Assembly: GCF_000966975.1 (NCBI RefSeq)
Contig: NZ_JZWV01000177.1
Span: forward strand, 1 to 20,832
DNA: 20,832 bases
Direction: 5' to 3'
From: Streptomyces katrae
Lineage (GTDB): Bacteria; Actinomycetota; Actinomycetes; Streptomycetales; Streptomycetaceae
Shown here piece by piece: positions 5,665 through 16,692 of the stretch. The notes under the pieces were generated by a model that was given only the letters and a program-made list of their open reading frames with translations, ran no database searches and had not been told where the DNA came from. Each line of letters opens with the position of its first letter. The first letter of the stretch is position 1. The translations under genes and the position numbers were made by a program.

Positions 5665-7001
5665 TGTCGAACACCCCCAACGCCGCCGACCACGCGGCCT
5701 CCCGCGAGACCACCGAAGGCACCGTCTACACCGTCACCGGCGGCGACTGGGACGAGATCGTCCGGTCCGCGGCCAAGGCGGACGACGAGCGCATCGTCGT
5801 CAACATGGGCCCCCAGCACCCCTCCACCCACGGGGTGCTCCGCCTGATCCTGGAGATCGACGGCGAGACGGTCACCGAGGCCCGCTGCGGCATCGGCTAC
5901 CTGCACACCGGCATCGAGAAGAACCTCGAATTCCGCAACTGGACGCAGGGCACCACCTTCGTCACGCGCATGGACTACCTCACGCCGTTCTTCAACGAGA
6001 CGGCCTACTGCCTCGGCGTCGAGAAGCTCCTCGGCATCACCGACCAGATCCCGGACCGGGCCACCGTCATCCGCGTCCTGCTGATGGAGCTCAACCGCCT
6101 CTCCTCCCACCTGGTGTGCATCGCCACCGGCGGCATGGAGCTCGGCGCGACCACGATCATGATCTACGGCTTCCGGGACCGCGAGCTGATCCTCGACGTC
6201 TTCGAGCTGATCACCGGCCTGCGCATGAACCACGCCTTCGTCCGCCCCGGCGGCCTCGCCCAGGACCTGCCCCCCGGCGCGGTCGACCAGCTGCGCGAGT
6301 TCGTCAAGACGATGAAGAAGAACCTGCCGGAGTACGACAAGCTCGCCACCGGCAACCCCATCTTCAAGGCCCGCATGCAGGACGTCGGCTACCTCGACCT
6401 CGCCGGCTGCATGGCCCTCGGCGCCACAGGACCGATCCTGCGCTCGGCGGGCCTGCCGCACGACCTGCGCAAGACCGACCCCTACTGCGGCTACGACAGC
6501 TACGAGTTCGACGTCCCCACCACCGAGAGCTGCGACTCCTACGGGCGGTTCCTGATCCGCCTGGAGGAGATGCGCCAGTCGCTGCGGATCGTGGAGCAGT
6601 GCCTGGACCGGCTGGAGCCCGGCCCGGTCATGGTCGCCGACAAGAAGATCGCCTGGCCGGCGCAGCTCGCCATGGGTCCCGACGGCCTCGGCAACTCCCT
6701 CGACCACATCAAGAACATCATGGGCACCTCCATGGAGGCCCTCATCCACCACTTCAAGCTGGTGACCGAAGGCTTCCGGGTCCCCGCCGGACAGGCGTAC
6801 GCGGCCGTCGAGTCCCCCAAGGGCGAGCTCGGCGTCCACGTGGTCTCCGACGGCGGCACCCGCCCCTACCGGGTCCACTTCCGCGACCCGTCCTTCACCA
6901 ACCTGCAGGCCATGGCGGCGATGTGCGAAGGCGGCCAGGTCGCCGACGTCATCGTCGCCGTCGCCTCCATCGACCCCGTGATGGGAGGCGTCGACCGATG
7001 A
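5664..7001 (+). CDS. nuoD: NADH-quinone oxidoreductase subunit D (quinone-binding 49-kDa subunit)
   Basis: A 445-residue subunit, related to the large subunit of NiFe hydrogenases, that forms the quinone headgroup pocket with Nuo[13 protein letters not shown] (49-60) holds His52 and His56. MDYLTP (103-108) holds Tyr105, 49 residues after His56, the same distance as between the quinone-binding His38 and Tyr87 of the Thermus subunit. [18 protein letters not shown] and the C-terminal DPVMGGVDR ending are family hallmarks. The ATG is preceded by GGAGG (5648-5652) at 11 nt. The first 40 residues are a variable extension. It overlaps both nuoC (1 nt) and nuoE (4 nt). Confidence 0.98.
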   Translation: MSNTPNAADHAASRETTEGTVYTVTGGDWDEIVRSAAKADDERIVVNMGPQHPSTHGVLRLILEIDGETVTEARCGIGYLHTGIEKNLEFRNWTQGTTFVTRMDYLTPFFNETAYCLGVEKLLGITDQIPDRATVIRVLLMELNRLSSHLVCIATGGMELGATTIMIYGFRDRELILDVFELITGLRMNHAFVRPGGLAQDLPPGAVDQLREFVKTMKKNLPEYDKLATGNPIFKARMQDVGYLDLAGCMALGATGPILRSAGLPHDLRKTDPYCGYDSYEFDVPTTESCDSYGRFLIRLEEMRQSLRIVEQCLDRLEPGPVMVADKKIAWPAQLAMGPDGLGNSLDHIKNIMGTSMEALIHHFKLVTEGFRVPAGQAYAAVESPKGELGVHVVSDGGTRPYRVHFRDPSFTNLQAMAAMCEGGQVADVIVAVASIDPVMGGVDR

Positions 7002-7753
7002 CGGCCGATGCAGTGAACACGGGCATCAGCCTCGGGATGCCGCAGCTCCCCGCCCCCGACTTCCCCGCCGAGGTACGCGCCCGGCTGGAAGCGGACGCGC
7101 AGGAGGTCATCGCCCGCTACCCCGACAGCCGCTCCGCGCTGCTGCCGCTCCTGCACCTGACGCAGTCCGAGGAGGGCTACGTCTCCCGCACCGGCATCCG
7201 CTTCTGCGCCGAGGTCCTCGGCCTGACCACCGCCGAGGTCACCGCCGTCGCCACCTTCTACACGATGTACCGGCGCAAGCCCTCCGGCGACTACCAGGTC
7301 GGGGTCTGTACCAACACCCTGTGCGCGGTGATGGGCGGCGACGCCATCTTCGACGAGCTCAAGGAGCACCTCGGGGTCGGCAACAACGAGACCACCCCCG
7401 ACGGCAAGGTCACGCTGGAGCACATCGAGTGCAACGCGGCCTGCGACTACGCCCCCGTGGTGATGGTCAACTGGGAGTTCTTCGACAACCAGACCCCCGC
7501 GTCCGCCAAGGCCCTCGTCGACGACCTGCGCGCCGGCCGCCCGGTCGAGCCGACCCGGGGCGCGCCGCTGTGCACGTTCAAGGACACCGCCCGGATCCTG
7601 GCGGGCTTCCCCGACGGGCGCGAGGGCGCGGTGGAGGCGAGCGGCGGAGCGGGCCCCGCCTCCCTGATCGGCCTGCGCATCGCCCGCGGCGAATCCCCGC
7701 ACGCCCCGGTCGTCCGCCCGCGCGCCGAGACCGGTACCGAGGGAGGGGAGTGA
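6998..7753 (+). CDS. nuoE: NADH-quinone oxidoreductase subunit E (cluster N1a)
   Basis: A 251-residue thioredoxin-fold 2Fe-2S subunit that pairs with NuoF. The N1a ligands are Cys104 and Cys109 (VCTNTLC) and Cys145 and Cys149 (ECNAAC). The N-terminal helical bundle includes [18 protein letters not shown] and ATFYTMY, as usual. The E. coli protein has about 166 residues; this one carries some 80 extra C-terminal residues (from about 175) rich in Gly, Ala and Arg, a tail also known in mycobacterial NuoE. GGGAGG (6983-6988) lies 9 nt before the ATG, which overlaps the nuoD stop as ATGA. Confidence 0.97.
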   Translation: MTADAVNTGISLGMPQLPAPDFPAEVRARLEADAQEVIARYPDSRSALLPLLHLTQSEEGYVSRTGIRFCAEVLGLTTAEVTAVATFYTMYRRKPSGDYQVGVCTNTLCAVMGGDAIFDELKEHLGVGNNETTPDGKVTLEHIECNAACDYAPVVMVNWEFFDNQTPASAKALVDDLRAGRPVEPTRGAPLCTFKDTARILAGFPDGREGAVEASGGAGPASLIGLRIARGESPHAPVVRPRAETGTEGGE

Positions 7754-9117
7754 TGTCCGTGTCGACCGAGATCGAGAAGAACGGCACCAGCCCGGAGAAG
7801 CTGCTCGCGCCCGTGCTGTCGGCGTTCTGGGACGAGCCCGAGTCGTGGACGCTGGAGACCTACCGGCGCCACGAGGGCTACGAGGGCCTGCGCAAGGCGC
7901 TCGCGATGACCCCGGACGAGGTGATCGCCTACGTCAAGGACTCGGGCCTGCGTGGACGCGGCGGCGCGGGCTTCCCCACCGGGATGAAGTGGCAGTTCAT
8001 CCCGCAGGGCGACGGCAAGCCGCACTACCTCGTCGTGAACGCGGACGAGTCCGAGCCGGGAACCTGCAAGGACATCCCCCTCCTCTTCGCCAACCCGCAC
8101 TCCCTCGTCGAGGGAATGATCATCGCCTGCTACGCGATCCGTTCGGAGCACGCCTTCATCTACCTGCGCGGTGAGACCGTCCCCGTGCTGCGGCGGCTGC
8201 ACGAGGCCGTGCGCGAGGCGTACGCGGCCGGATACCTCGGCAAGGACATCGACGGCAGCGGACGCAACCTCGACATCACCGTGCACGCGGGAGCGGGCGC
8301 GTACATCTGCGGCGAGGAGACGGCACTGCTCGACTCCCTCGAAGGCCGGCGCGGTCAGCCCCGGCTGCGTCCCCCCTTCCCCGCGGTCGAGGGCCTCTAC
8401 GCGTGCCCCACTGTCGTCAACAACGTGGAGTCCATCGCCTCGGTTCCCGCGATCCTCAACAAGGGCAAGGACTGGTTCAAGGCGATGGGGACGGAGAAGT
8501 CCCCCGGCTTCACCCTCTACTCCCTCTCCGGGCACGTGGCCGGCCCCGGCCAGTACGAGGCCCCCCTCGGCATCACCCTGCGCCAGCTCCTCGACATGAG
8601 CGGCGGCATGCGCCCCGGACACCGGCTGAAGTTCTGGACCCCCGGCGGCTCCTCCACCCCCATGTTCACCGACGAACACCTCGACGTCCCGCTGGACTAC
8701 GAGGGCGTGGGCGCGGCCGGCTCCATGCTCGGCACCAAGGCCCTCCAGTGCTTCGACGAGACCACCTGCGTGGTGCGCGCCGTCACCCGCTGGACCGAGT
8801 TCTACGCCCACGAGTCCTGCGGCAAGTGCACGCCCTGCCGCGAGGGCACGTACTGGCTGGTCCAGCTGCTGCGCGACATCGAGGCCGGCAAGGGCGTCAT
8901 GTCCGACCTCGACAAGCTGAACGACATCGCCGACAACATCAACGGCAAGTCCTTCTGCGCGCTCGGCGACGGCGCGGCCAGCCCGATCTTCTCCTCGCTG
9001 AAGTACTTCCGCGCGGAGTACGAGCAGCACATCACCGGGAAGGGCTGCCCCTTCGACCACCGGAAGTCGACCCTGTGGGCCGACGGTCCGGCAGAGAACT
9101 CCGAGGTGAACGCATGA
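7753..9117 (+). CDS. nuoF: NADH-quinone oxidoreductase subunit F (NADH and FMN binding, cluster N3)
   Basis: A 454-residue catalytic entry subunit: NADH reduces FMN here and electrons pass to cluster N3. The FMN/NADH glycine-rich motif [16 protein letters not shown] spans 65-80, NADESEPGT spans 96-104 and [19 protein letters not shown] spans 180-198. The N3 ligands are Cys356, Cys359 and Cys362 in [11 protein letters not shown], plus Cys402 in SFCALGDG. Length is near the family norm of 430-450. The ATG shares one base with the nuoE TGA, and a purine-rich GGAGGGGAG (7742-7750) precedes it. The acidic C-terminus ends with a 4-nt overlap into nuoG. Confidence 0.98.
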   Translation: MSVSTEIEKNGTSPEKLLAPVLSAFWDEPESWTLETYRRHEGYEGLRKALAMTPDEVIAYVKDSGLRGRGGAGFPTGMKWQFIPQGDGKPHYLVVNADESEPGTCKDIPLLFANPHSLVEGMIIACYAIRSEHAFIYLRGETVPVLRRLHEAVREAYAAGYLGKDIDGSGRNLDITVHAGAGAYICGEETALLDSLEGRRGQPRLRPPFPAVEGLYACPTVVNNVESIASVPAILNKGKDWFKAMGTEKSPGFTLYSLSGHVAGPGQYEAPLGITLRQLLDMSGGMRPGHRLKFWTPGGSSTPMFTDEHLDVPLDYEGVGAAGSMLGTKALQCFDETTCVVRAVTRWTEFYAHESCGKCTPCREGTYWLVQLLRDIEAGKGVMSDLDKLNDIADNINGKSFCALGDGAASPIFSSLKYFRAEYEQHITGKGCPFDHRKSTLWADGPAENSEVNA

Positions 9118-11618
9118 CCGTCGCCACCAGTGCCCCCGCCGGCGGGGGCGAGGCCGCCAAGCCCCCGCAGGACGACCTGGTCACGCTGACCATCGACGGC
9201 GCCGAACTGTCCGTACCCAAGGGGACCCTGGTCATCCGGGCCGCCGAACAGCTCGGCATCGAGATCCCCCGGTTCTGCGACCACCCCCTCCTCGACCCGG
9301 CCGGCGCCTGCCGCCAGTGCATCGTCGAGGTCGAGGGCCAGCGCAAGCCGATGGCCTCCTGCACCATCACCTGCACCGACGGCATGGTCGTCCGCACCCA
9401 GCTGACTTCCGAGACCGCGGACAAGGCCCAGCGCGGGGTGATGGAGCTGCTGCTCATCAACCACCCGCTGGACTGCCCCGTCTGCGACAAGGGCGGCGAG
9501 TGCCCGCTGCAGAACCAGGCGATGTCGCACGGCAACGCCGAGTCCCGGTTCGAGGGGCGCAAGCGGACCTACGAGAAGCCCGTCGCGATCTCCACGCAGG
9601 TGCTGCTGGACCGCGAGCGGTGCGTGCTGTGCGCGCGCTGCACCCGCTTCTCCAACCAGGTCGCCGGCGACCCGATGATCGAACTGGTCGAGCGCGGCGC
9701 ACTCCAGCAGGTCGGCACCGGCGAGGGCGACCCGTTCGAGTCGTACTTCTCCGGCAACACCATCCAGATCTGCCCCGTCGGCGCCCTCACCTCGGCCGCC
9801 TACCGGTTCCGCTCCCGCCCCTTCGACCTCGTCTCCTCCCCGAGCGTATGCGAGCACTGCGCGGGCGGCTGCGCCACCCGGACCGACCACCGGCGCGGGA
9901 AGGTGCTGCGCCGCCTCGCCGCCGAGGACCCCGAGGTCAACGAGGAGTGGATCTGCGACAAGGGCCGCTTCGCGTTCCGTTACGCGCAGCGCCCGGACCG
10001 GCTGACCACCCCGCTGGTGCGCGGGGCCGACGGGGTCCTCGCCCCGGCGAGCTGGCCCGAGGCGCTGGAGGCCGCGGCCGCCGGGCTCACCGCCGCGCGC
10101 GGCCGGGCCGGCGTCCTGACCGGCGGCCGGCTGACCGTCGAGGACGCCTACGCGTACGCCAAGTTCGCCCGGGTGGTCCTCGACACCAACGACATCGACT
10201 TCCGGGCCCGGGTGCACAGCGCGGAGGAGACCGAGTTCCTGGCGGCCTCCGTCGCCGGCACCGGCAAGGACCTCGACGGCACGGGCGTCACGTACGCCTC
10301 CCTGGAGGCCGCCCCGGCCGTGCTGCTGGTGGGCATCGAGGCCGAGGAGGAGGCCCCCGGGGTCTTCCTGCGGCTGCGCAAGGCCCACCGCAAGCGGGGC
10401 CAGAAGACGTACGCGCTCGCGCCGTTCGCCACCCGGGGCCTGACGAAGGCGGGCGGCACCCTGCTGGCCGCCGCCCCCGGCACCGAGCCGGAGTGGCTGG
10501 ACGCCCTGGCCTCCCGCACCGGGCTGGAGACCGGGGGCGCCGAGGCCGCCGAGGCGCTCCGCAAGCCCGGGGCCGTCCTCGTCGTCGGGGAGCGTCTCGC
10601 CGGGGTGCCCGGCGCGCTGACCGCCGCCGTACGGGCGGCCACCGCGACCGGGGCCCGGCTGGTGTGGATCCCGCGCCGGGCCGGGGAGCGGGCCGCGATC
10701 GAGGCGGGCGCCCTGCCGTCCCTGCTGCCGGGCGGCCGCCCGGCCACCGACCCGCGGGCCCGCGACGAGGTCGCCGGCGCCTGGGGGCTGGAGGCGCTGC
10801 CGCACCGCTACGGCCGCGACACCGGCCAGATCATCGAGGCCGCCGCCGGCGGCGAGCTGGGCGCGCTGCTGGTCGCGGGTGTGGAGCTCGCCGACCTGCC
10901 CGACCCGCGGCGGGCCCGCACCGCGCTCAAGGAGGCCTTCGTGGTCTCCCTGGAGCTGCGGCCCGGCGAGGTCACCGACCTGGCGGACGTGGTCCTGCCG
11001 GTCGCCGCCGTCGCCGAGAAGGCGGGCACGTTCGTCAACTGGGAGGGCCGCGTCCGCCCGTTCGAGGCCGCCCTCAAGCCCGACCAGATGACCCGCCGCC
11101 TCGCCCCGGCCGACGCCCGCGTGCTGCACATGCTGGCCGACGCCGCCGACCGGCCCATCGCCCTGCCCGACGTGCACGCCGTACGCCGGGAGCTGGAGCG
11201 GCTCGGCCCCTGGGAGGGCGACCTCGCCCCCGAGCGGTCCACCGGCCCGGAGCCGCTGCCCCGGCCCGGCGCGGGCGAGGCCGTACTCGCCGGGCACCGG
11301 CTGCTGCTGGACCTGGGCCGGCTCCAGGAGGGCGACGAGGCCCTGGCCGGGACCCGGCACGAGGCCGCGGCCCGCCTCTCGGCCGCCACGGCCGCCGAGA
11401 CCGGCGTCAAGGACGGCGACCTCCTCGCCGTCACCGGCCCGGCCGGCTCGGTGGAACTCCCGCTGCGGATCACCGAGATGCCCGACCGGGTCGTGTGGCT
11501 CCCCCTGAACTCCACCGGCTCCGGCGTCCTCGCCGACACCGGCGCCCTGCCCGGCGGCCTCGTCCGCATCGGACCGGCGCCGGCCCCGGCCGCCCCCGCC
11601 AAGGAGGTGCGAGCGTGA
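9114..11618 (+). CDS. nuoG: NADH-quinone oxidoreductase subunit G (clusters N1b, N4, N5, N7)
   Basis: An 834-residue subunit, the largest peripheral-arm protein, that wires electrons from NuoF toward NuoI. The N-terminal 2Fe-2S ferredoxin domain has ligands Cys55, Cys66, Cys69 and Cys83. His117, Cys121, Cys124 and Cys130 bind N5. Cys170, Cys173, Cys176 and Cys220 bind the next 4Fe-4S cluster (N4). The molybdopterin-oxidoreductase-like domain starts at about 240 with CEHCAGGC plus Cys281, the full set for the optional cluster N7. The remaining domain is degenerate and binds no molybdenum in the family. The last 300 residues are Ala/Gly/Arg-rich and less conserved. The ATG overlaps the nuoF stop. 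Confidence 0.97.
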   Translation: MTVATSAPAGGGEAAKPPQDDLVTLTIDGAELSVPKGTLVIRAAEQLGIEIPRFCDHPLLDPAGACRQCIVEVEGQRKPMASCTITCTDGMVVRTQLTSETADKAQRGVMELLLINHPLDCPVCDKGGECPLQNQAMSHGNAESRFEGRKRTYEKPVAISTQVLLDRERCVLCARCTRFSNQVAGDPMIELVERGALQQVGTGEGDPFESYFSGNTIQICPVGALTSAAYRFRSRPFDLVSSPSVCEHCAGGCATRTDHRRGKVLRRLAAEDPEVNEEWICDKGRFAFRYAQRPDRLTTPLVRGADGVLAPASWPEALEAAAAGLTAARGRAGVLTGGRLTVEDAYAYAKFARVVLDTNDIDFRARVHSAEETEFLAASVAGTGKDLDGTGVTYASLEAAPAVLLVGIEAEEEAPGVFLRLRKAHRKRGQKTYALAPFATRGLTKAGGTLLAAAPGTEPEWLDALASRTGLETGGAEAAEALRKPGAVLVVGERLAGVPGALTAAVRAATATGARLVWIPRRAGERAAIEAGALPSLLPGGRPATDPRARDEVAGAWGLEALPHRYGRDTGQIIEAAAGGELGALLVAGVELADLPDPRRARTALKEAFVVSLELRPGEVTDLADVVLPVAAVAEKAGTFVNWEGRVRPFEAALKPDQMTRRLAPADARVLHMLADAADRPIALPDVHAVRRELERLGPWEGDLAPERSTGPEPLPRPGAGEAVLAGHRLLLDLGRLQEGDEALAGTRHEAAARLSAATAAETGVKDGDLLAVTGPAGSVELPLRITEMPDRVVWLPLNSTGSGVLADTGALPGGLVRIGPAPAPAAPAKEVRA

Positions 11619-13000
11619 GCACCCTCGCCCACATCGCGGCGCAGCAGCCGCACGTCCTCGCCGCCGAGGACCTGTCCCTGTTCGGCACGGACGTCTGGTG
11701 GCTCGTCCTCGTCAAGGCGGTGTTCTGCTTCGCCTTCCTGATGGTGACCGTGCTGTTCTCCATCGTCTGGGAGCGCAAGGTCGTCGCCTGGATGCAGCTG
11801 CGCATCGGCCCCAACCGGCACGGGCCCTGGGGCATGCTCCAGTCCCTCGCCGACGGCGTGAAGCTGATGCTGAAGGAGGACGTGGTCGTCAAGCGGGCCG
11901 ACAAGGTGGTGTACGTCCTGGCGCCGGTCATCGCGGCGATCCCGGCGTTCATGGCCATCGCGGTGATCCCGTTCGGCCCGTCCGGCAACGAGGTCTCGAT
12001 CTTCGGGCAGCGCACCACGATGCAGCTGACCGACCTGCCGATCGCGATGCTGTACGTCCTGGCCGTGGCCTCGGTCGGCATCTACGGGATCGTCCTCGCG
12101 GGCTGGTCCTCCGGCTCGACGTACCCGCTGCTCGGCGGTCTGCGCTCCTGCGCGCAGATGATCTCGTACGAGATCGCGATGGGCGCGGCCTTCGCCTCGG
12201 TCTTCCTCTACTCCGGGTCGATGTCGACCTCGCAGATCGTGGAGGCGCAGGCGGACCGCTGGTACATCGTGCTGCTGCCGGTGTCGTTCATCATCTACGT
12301 GATCACGATGGTCGGCGAGACGAACCGCGCCCCGTTCGACATGCCGGAGTCCGAGGGCGACCTGGTCGGCGGCTTCAACACCGAGTACTCCTCCATCAAG
12401 TTCGCGCTGTTCATGCTGGCCGAGTACGTCAACATGGTCACGGTCTCGGCGGTCTCGGTCACCCTCTTCCTGGGCGGCTGGCGGGCCCCGGCGCCGATCT
12501 CCACGTACTGGGAGGGCGCGAACCACGGCTGGTGGCCGATGCTCTGGTTCGTCATCAAGGTGCAGCTGCTGCTGTTCTTCTTCATCTGGCTGCGCGGCAC
12601 GCTGCCGCGCGTGCGCTACGACCAGCTGATGAAGCTCGGCTGGAAGGTGCTGATCCCGGTCTCCGTGGTCTGGCTGATGCTGGTCGCCACCGTCCGGGCG
12701 CTGCGCAACGAGCGCTACGACTTCTCGGAGATCGTTCTCTACGTCGGCGGGGCCGTCGTGGCGATCCTGCTGCTGACCTCCGTCGCCGACCACTTCCGCG
12801 ACAAGCGCGAGAAGACGGCCGCCGAGCGGGCCGGCAAGGCCGCGGCCGCCGAGCCCTTCGACCCGATGGCGGGCGGTTTCCCCGTACCGCCCAAGCCCGG
12901 CCAGCACCTGGCACCCGTACCGCGCAGGCGGCCCCGCGCGGAGCGGGAGCTGATTGTCAGTGGCGGGACGAATACTGACAGTGACCGAGAGGAGGGTTGA
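11615..13000 (+). CDS. nuoH: NADH-quinone oxidoreductase subunit H (ND1 homologue)
   Basis: A 461-residue membrane subunit at the junction of the two arms, forming the quinone access channel. Conserved segments are [19 protein letters not shown] near residue 53, [13 protein letters not shown], the [20 protein letters not shown] acidic loop and the [18 protein letters not shown] loop. About eight transmembrane helices fill residues 25-395. A hydrophilic tail of about 60 residues follows, with Pro-rich FPVPPKPG and basic [16 protein letters not shown] (11601-11607) lies 7 nt before GTG 11615. The final 20 codons use ATT, AGT, AAT and ACT, rare in this genome, where a PafBC-like promoter motif and an inverted repeat occur. 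Confidence 0.97.
   Translation: MSTLAHIAAQQPHVLAAEDLSLFGTDVWWLVLVKAVFCFAFLMVTVLFSIVWERKVVAWMQLRIGPNRHGPWGMLQSLADGVKLMLKEDVVVKRADKVVYVLAPVIAAIPAFMAIAVIPFGPSGNEVSIFGQRTTMQLTDLPIAMLYVLAVASVGIYGIVLAGWSSGSTYPLLGGLRSCAQMISYEIAMGAAFASVFLYSGSMSTSQIVEAQADRWYIVLLPVSFIIYVITMVGETNRAPFDMPESEGDLVGGFNTEYSSIKFALFMLAEYVNMVTVSAVSVTLFLGGWRAPAPISTYWEGANHGWWPMLWFVIKVQLLLFFFIWLRGTLPRVRYDQLMKLGWKVLIPVSVVWLMLVATVRALRNERYDFSEIVLYVGGAVVAILLLTSVADHFRDKREKTAAERAGKAAAAEPFDPMAGGFPVPPKPGQHLAPVPRRRPRAERELIVSGGTNTDSDREEG
12954..12976 (+). promoter_or_regulatory. PafBC-type (RecA-NDp) promoter motif inside the nuoH tail, ahead of nuoI
   Basis: TTGTCAGTG (12954-12962), an 8-nt spacer and AATACT (12971-12976) match the actinobacterial RecA-independent DNA-damage promoter motif tTGTCRGTG-N8-TAnnnT in every defined position except the first T of the -10. 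The stretch also forms a perfect inverted repeat, TGTCAGT (12955-12961) with ACTGACA (12974-12980). Start would be near 12983, just before nuoI. Rare low-GC codons in this short tract suggest DNA-level constraint. Binding is inferred. Confidence 0.4.
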
Positions 13001-13003
13001 GAC

Positions 13004-13624
13004 GTGTCTGACGAGAAGTCCGAAAAGTGGCAGAACCCGGTGGCCGGCTTCGGCGTGACCTTCAAGGCCATGTTCAAGAAGCGCCTCACCGAGCAGTACC
13101 CGGAGCAGGAGAAGACCACCGCTCCGCGGTTCCACGGAAGGCACCAGCTCAACCGGCACCCCGACGGTCTGGAGAAGTGCATCGGCTGCGAGCTGTGCGC
13201 CTGGGCCTGTCCCGCCGACGCGATCTACGTGGAGGGCGCGGACAACACGGAGGAGGAGCGCTACTCCCCGGGCGAGCGGTACGGGCGGGTCTACCAGATC
13301 AACTACGCCCGCTGCATCCTGTGCGGGCTCTGCATCGAGGCCTGTCCGACCCGGGCGCTGACGATGACGAACGAGTTCGAACTGGCCGACGCCAGCCGCG
13401 AGTCGCTGATCTACACCAAGGAGCAGCTCCTCGCCGGACTGACCGAGGGCATGGTCGACACCCCGCACTCGATCTTCCCCGGCATGGACGAGCAGGACTA
13501 CTACCGGGGCCTGGTGACGGGTGCCGCGCCCGGTACCGAACGGCAGGTGGCGGTCTCCAAGGGCGAGGTCCCGGCCTCGAACGGCGCCGGGAACGGCGCT
13601 GCCGCCGAGGGGGTCGGAGCATGA
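13004..13624 (+). CDS. nuoI: NADH-quinone oxidoreductase subunit I (clusters N6a and N6b)
   Basis: A 206-residue ferredoxin-like subunit that passes electrons from NuoG to N2 in NuoB. Two 4Fe-4S motifs are intact: Cys59, Cys62, Cys65 and Cys69 ([12 protein letters not shown]), and Cys104, Cys107, Cys110 and Cys114 ([12 protein letters not shown]). An amphipathic N-terminal helix ([19 protein letters not shown]) docks on the membrane arm. The C-terminus (about 172-206) is a Gly/Ala-rich extension. GTG 13004 follows GGAGGG (12991-12996) at 7 nt and is 3 nt past the nuoH stop, so it does not overlap. A possible stress promoter lies just upstream in nuoH. Confidence 0.97.
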   Translation: MSDEKSEKWQNPVAGFGVTFKAMFKKRLTEQYPEQEKTTAPRFHGRHQLNRHPDGLEKCIGCELCAWACPADAIYVEGADNTEEERYSPGERYGRVYQINYARCILCGLCIEACPTRALTMTNEFELADASRESLIYTKEQLLAGLTEGMVDTPHSIFPGMDEQDYYRGLVTGAAPGTERQVAVSKGEVPASNGAGNGAAAEGVGA

Positions 13625-14442
13625 GCGCCCTCGCGGCCGCCGCCACCACGACCTCCACCGGTGAGGCCATCCAGTTCTGGGTGCTCGCCGTCGTCGCCGT
13701 CATCGGCGCGCTCTGCACGATCCTGATGAAGAAGGCCGTGCACAGCGCCCTGTGCCTGGCCGGGACGATGATCGTCCTCGCGGTCTTCTACCTCGCCAAC
13801 GGGGCCTACTTCCTGGGCGTGGTCCAGGTCATCGTCTACACCGGCGCCATCATGATGCTGTTCCTCTTCGTGGTCATGCTCGTCGGCGTCACGGCGGCGG
13901 ACTCGCTGAAGGAGACCATCAAGGGCCAGCGCTGGCTCGCCGCCCTGTGCGGGCTCGGCTTCGGCATCCTGCTGATCGCCGGCCTCGCCAACGCGAAGCT
14001 GACCCACTTCAACGGCCTCGGCCGGGTCAACTCCGCGGGGCACGTCGAGGGCCTGGCCCAGCTGATCTTCACCCGCTACATCTTCGCCTTCGAGATCACC
14101 GGCGCCCTGCTGATCACGGCGGCCGTCGGCGCGATGGTGCTCACCCACCGCGAGCGCACCGAGCGGGCCGCCACCCAGCGCGAGCTCTCCGAGAAGCGCG
14201 TCCGCGAGGGCGTCCAGGTCCCGCCGCTGCCCGCCCCCGGCGTCTACGCCCGGCACAACGCCGTGGACATCGCCGGTCTGCTGCCCGACGGCACCCCGTC
14301 CGAGCTGACCGTCAACAAGACGCTGCGCGCCCGCGGCCAGATCCGTGACGTGTCCACCGAGGCCCTGGACGACCTCAAGGCGCTGGAGCAGCGCTCCGCG
14401 GAGCGTCTGGGCCGGGACTCCCGAGAGGAGGCCTCGAAGTGA
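13621..14442 (+). CDS. nuoJ: NADH-quinone oxidoreductase subunit J (ND6 homologue)
   Basis: A 273-residue membrane subunit. Five transmembrane helices lie at about residues 17-35, 41-59, 63-90, 105-122 and 152-175. The third helix carries [22 protein letters not shown], the conserved region with the pi-bulge that couples quinone chemistry to pumping (Tyr73, Gly75). The E. coli protein has about 184 residues; here some 95 extra hydrophilic C-terminal residues follow [10 protein letters not shown]. This long tail also occurs in other actinobacterial NuoJ proteins, but its role is unknown. ATG overlaps the nuoI stop (ATGA), with GAGGGGG (13607-13613) at 7 nt. Confidence 0.96.
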   Translation: MSALAAAATTTSTGEAIQFWVLAVVAVIGALCTILMKKAVHSALCLAGTMIVLAVFYLANGAYFLGVVQVIVYTGAIMMLFLFVVMLVGVTAADSLKETIKGQRWLAALCGLGFGILLIAGLANAKLTHFNGLGRVNSAGHVEGLAQLIFTRYIFAFEITGALLITAAVGAMVLTHRERTERAATQRELSEKRVREGVQVPPLPAPGVYARHNAVDIAGLLPDGTPSELTVNKTLRARGQIRDVSTEALDDLKALEQRSAERLGRDSREEASK

Positions 14443-14738
14443 ATCCGGTCAACTACCTGTACCTGGCCGCCCTGCTGTTCACCATCGGCGCGGCCGGCGT
14501 CCTCATCCGGCGCAACGCCATCGTGCTGTTCATGTGCGTCGAGCTGATGCTCAACGCCTGCAATCTGGCGTTCGTGGCCTTCTCCCGGATGCACGGCAAC
14601 CTCGACGGCCAGATCATCGCGTTCTTCACGATGGTCGTCGCCGCCGCGGAGGTCGTGGTGGGCCTCGCGATCATCGTGTCGCTGTTCCGTACCCGCCACT
14701 CGGCCTCGGTCGACGACGCCAGCCTGATGAAGCTGTAA
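14439..14738 (+). CDS. nuoK: NADH-quinone oxidoreductase subunit K (ND4L homologue)
   Basis: A 99-residue membrane subunit with three transmembrane helices (about 5-22, 27-49 and 58-84). The two buried glutamates of the proton path are present: Glu35 in MCVELMLNA and Glu71 in [11 protein letters not shown], corresponding to Glu36 and Glu72 of E. coli NuoK. The length is normal. GTG 14439 overlaps the nuoJ stop as GTGA, with GGAGG (14427-14431) at 7 nt. A 12-nt gap separates it from nuoL. Confidence 0.97.
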   Translation: MNPVNYLYLAALLFTIGAAGVLIRRNAIVLFMCVELMLNACNLAFVAFSRMHGNLDGQIIAFFTMVVAAAEVVVGLAIIVSLFRTRHSASVDDASLMKL

Positions 14739-14750
14739 GGGGCGTTCACA

Positions 14751-16691
14751 GTGGAGAATCTGATTGCGCTGCTGGTGGGCGCGCCCCTGCTCGGAGCGGC
14801 GGTGCTGCTGTGCGGCGGCCGGCGCCTCGACAAGGCCGGCCACTGGCTCGGGACCCTGCTCGCCGCGGTCTCCTTCGGCATCGGCGTGGCCCTCTTCGCC
14901 GACATGCTGGGGCGCGGCGCCGAGGACCGCACCCTCTACCAGCACCTGTTCAGCTGGGTGTCGGTGGGGAGCTTCCAGGCGGACTTCGCCTTCCGGCTCG
15001 ACCAGCTGTCGATGACCTTCGTCCTGCTGATCTCCGGGGTGGGCACGCTCATCCACGTGTACTCGATCGGGTACATGGAGCACGACGAGCGCCGCCGCCG
15101 CTTCTTCGGCTACCTCAACCTGTTCGTCGCGGCGATGCTGCTGCTCGTCCTCGCCGACAACTACCTGCTGCTGTACTTCGGCTGGGAGGGCGTCGGCCTC
15201 GCCTCGTACCTCCTGATCGGGTTCTGGCAGCACAAGCCCAGCGCGGCCACCGCCGCGAAGAAGGCCTTCCTGGTCAACCGCGTCGGCGACATCGGCCTGT
15301 CGATCGCCATCATGCTGATGTTCACCACCTTCGGGACCTTCGCCTTCGGGCCGGTCCTCGCCAACGCGGACAAGGCGTCGGAGGGCACGCTGACGGCGAT
15401 CGGCCTGATGCTGCTCCTGGCCGCCTGCGGCAAGTCGGCCCAGGTGCCGCTCCAGTCCTGGCTCGGTGACGCGATGGAGGGCCCGACCCCGGTCTCGGCC
15501 CTGATCCACGCGGCGACCATGGTCACCGCCGGTGTCTACCTGATCGTCCGCTCCGGCGCGATCTTCAACGCGGCGCCCGACGCGCAGCTGGTCGTCACCG
15601 TCGTCGGCGCGGTCACGCTGCTCTTCGGTGCGATCGTCGGTTGCGCCAAGGACGACATCAAGAAGGCCCTCGCCGGGTCCACGATGTCGCAGATCGGCTA
15701 CATGGTCCTCGCCGCGGGCCTCGGACCCGTCGGCTACGTCTTCGCGATCATGCACCTGGTGACGCACGGCTTCTTCAAGGCCGGCCTCTTCCTCGGCGCG
15801 GGTTCCGTGATGCACGGGATGAACGACGAGGTGGACATGCGCAAGTACGGCGGCCTGCGCAGGTACATGCCGGTCACCTTCGTCACCTTCGGCCTCGGAT
15901 ACCTCGCCATCATCGGCTTCCCGGGCCTGTCGGGCTTCTTCTCCAAGGACAAGATCATCGAGGCGGCCTTCGCGAAGGGCGGCACCGAGGGCTGGATCCT
16001 CGGCGGGGCGGCCCTGCTGGGCGCCGGCATCACCGCCTTCTACATGACCCGCGTCATGCTCCTCACCTTCTTCGGCGAGAAGCGCTGGCAGCCCGCCCCC
16101 GACGCCGACCAGGTGCCGAGCGCCGAGCCGGCCGCCGAGCACCGGGCCGGGCGCATGCCGCACCCGCACGAGTCCCCGAAGTCCATGACCATCCCGATGA
16201 TCGTGCTGGCCTTCGGCTCGGTCTTCGCGGGCGCCTTCTTCGGGCTCGGCGACCGCTTCCTGAACTGGCTGGAGCCGGTCACCGGCTACGAGCACGGCAA
16301 CCCGCCGGTCGGCGCCCTGACGGTCACCCTGTCCACTATGGTGGTCCTCGCCGTCGGCGTCGCCATCGCCTGGTCGATGTACGGCAGGAAGCCCGTCCCG
16401 GTCGTCGCCCCGCGCGGCTCGTTCCTCACCCGGGCGGCCCGCCGGGACCTGTTCCAGGACGACTTCAACCACGTCGTCCTCGTGCGCGGCGGAGAGCACC
16501 TGACCCGCTCGCTCGTGTACGTCGACCACAGCCTGGTCGACGGAGTGGTCAACGGGACGGCCGCCTCGGTCGGCGGGCTCTCGGGCCGGCTGCGCAAGCT
16601 GCAGAACGGCTACGCCCGCAGCTACGCGGTCTCGATGTTCGGGGGCACGGTGGTCCTGATCGCCGCGACCCTGCTGATGAGGGCGGTGTGA
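14751..16691 (+). CDS. nuoL: NADH-quinone oxidoreductase subunit L (antiporter-like, ND5 homologue)
   Basis: A 646-residue distal proton-pumping subunit with about 16 transmembrane helices, including the C-terminal lateral helix. Key charged residues are in place: Glu146 in YFGWEGVGL, Lys228 in [18 protein letters not shown], His253 in [14 protein letters not shown] and Lys399 in [13 protein letters not shown], matching the E. coli proton-path residues. [19 protein letters not shown] (about 335-353) is the other family signature. GTG 14751 follows AAGGGG (14737-14742) at 8 nt, in a short relatively AT-rich gap. A polar insert around residues 445-475 is variable. Confidence 0.97.
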   Translation: MENLIALLVGAPLLGAAVLLCGGRRLDKAGHWLGTLLAAVSFGIGVALFADMLGRGAEDRTLYQHLFSWVSVGSFQADFAFRLDQLSMTFVLLISGVGTLIHVYSIGYMEHDERRRRFFGYLNLFVAAMLLLVLADNYLLLYFGWEGVGLASYLLIGFWQHKPSAATAAKKAFLVNRVGDIGLSIAIMLMFTTFGTFAFGPVLANADKASEGTLTAIGLMLLLAACGKSAQVPLQSWLGDAMEGPTPVSALIHAATMVTAGVYLIVRSGAIFNAAPDAQLVVTVVGAVTLLFGAIVGCAKDDIKKALAGSTMSQIGYMVLAAGLGPVGYVFAIMHLVTHGFFKAGLFLGAGSVMHGMNDEVDMRKYGGLRRYMPVTFVTFGLGYLAIIGFPGLSGFFSKDKIIEAAFAKGGTEGWILGGAALLGAGITAFYMTRVMLLTFFGEKRWQPAPDADQVPSAEPAAEHRAGRMPHPHESPKSMTIPMIVLAFGSVFAGAFFGLGDRFLNWLEPVTGYEHGNPPVGALTVTLSTMVVLAVGVAIAWSMYGRKPVPVVAPRGSFLTRAARRDLFQDDFNHVVLVRGGEHLTRSLVYVDHSLVDGVVNGTAASVGGLSGRLRKLQNGYARSYAVSMFGGTVVLIAATLLMRAV

Positions 16692-16692
16692 C

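Noticed and set aside
8802..11360. Long open frames antisense to nuoF and nuoG, and similar ones opposite nuoD, nuoJ-N
   Set aside because: High GC leaves few stop codons on the antisense strand. These frames lack motifs and start signals, and are fully explained by the nuo genes.
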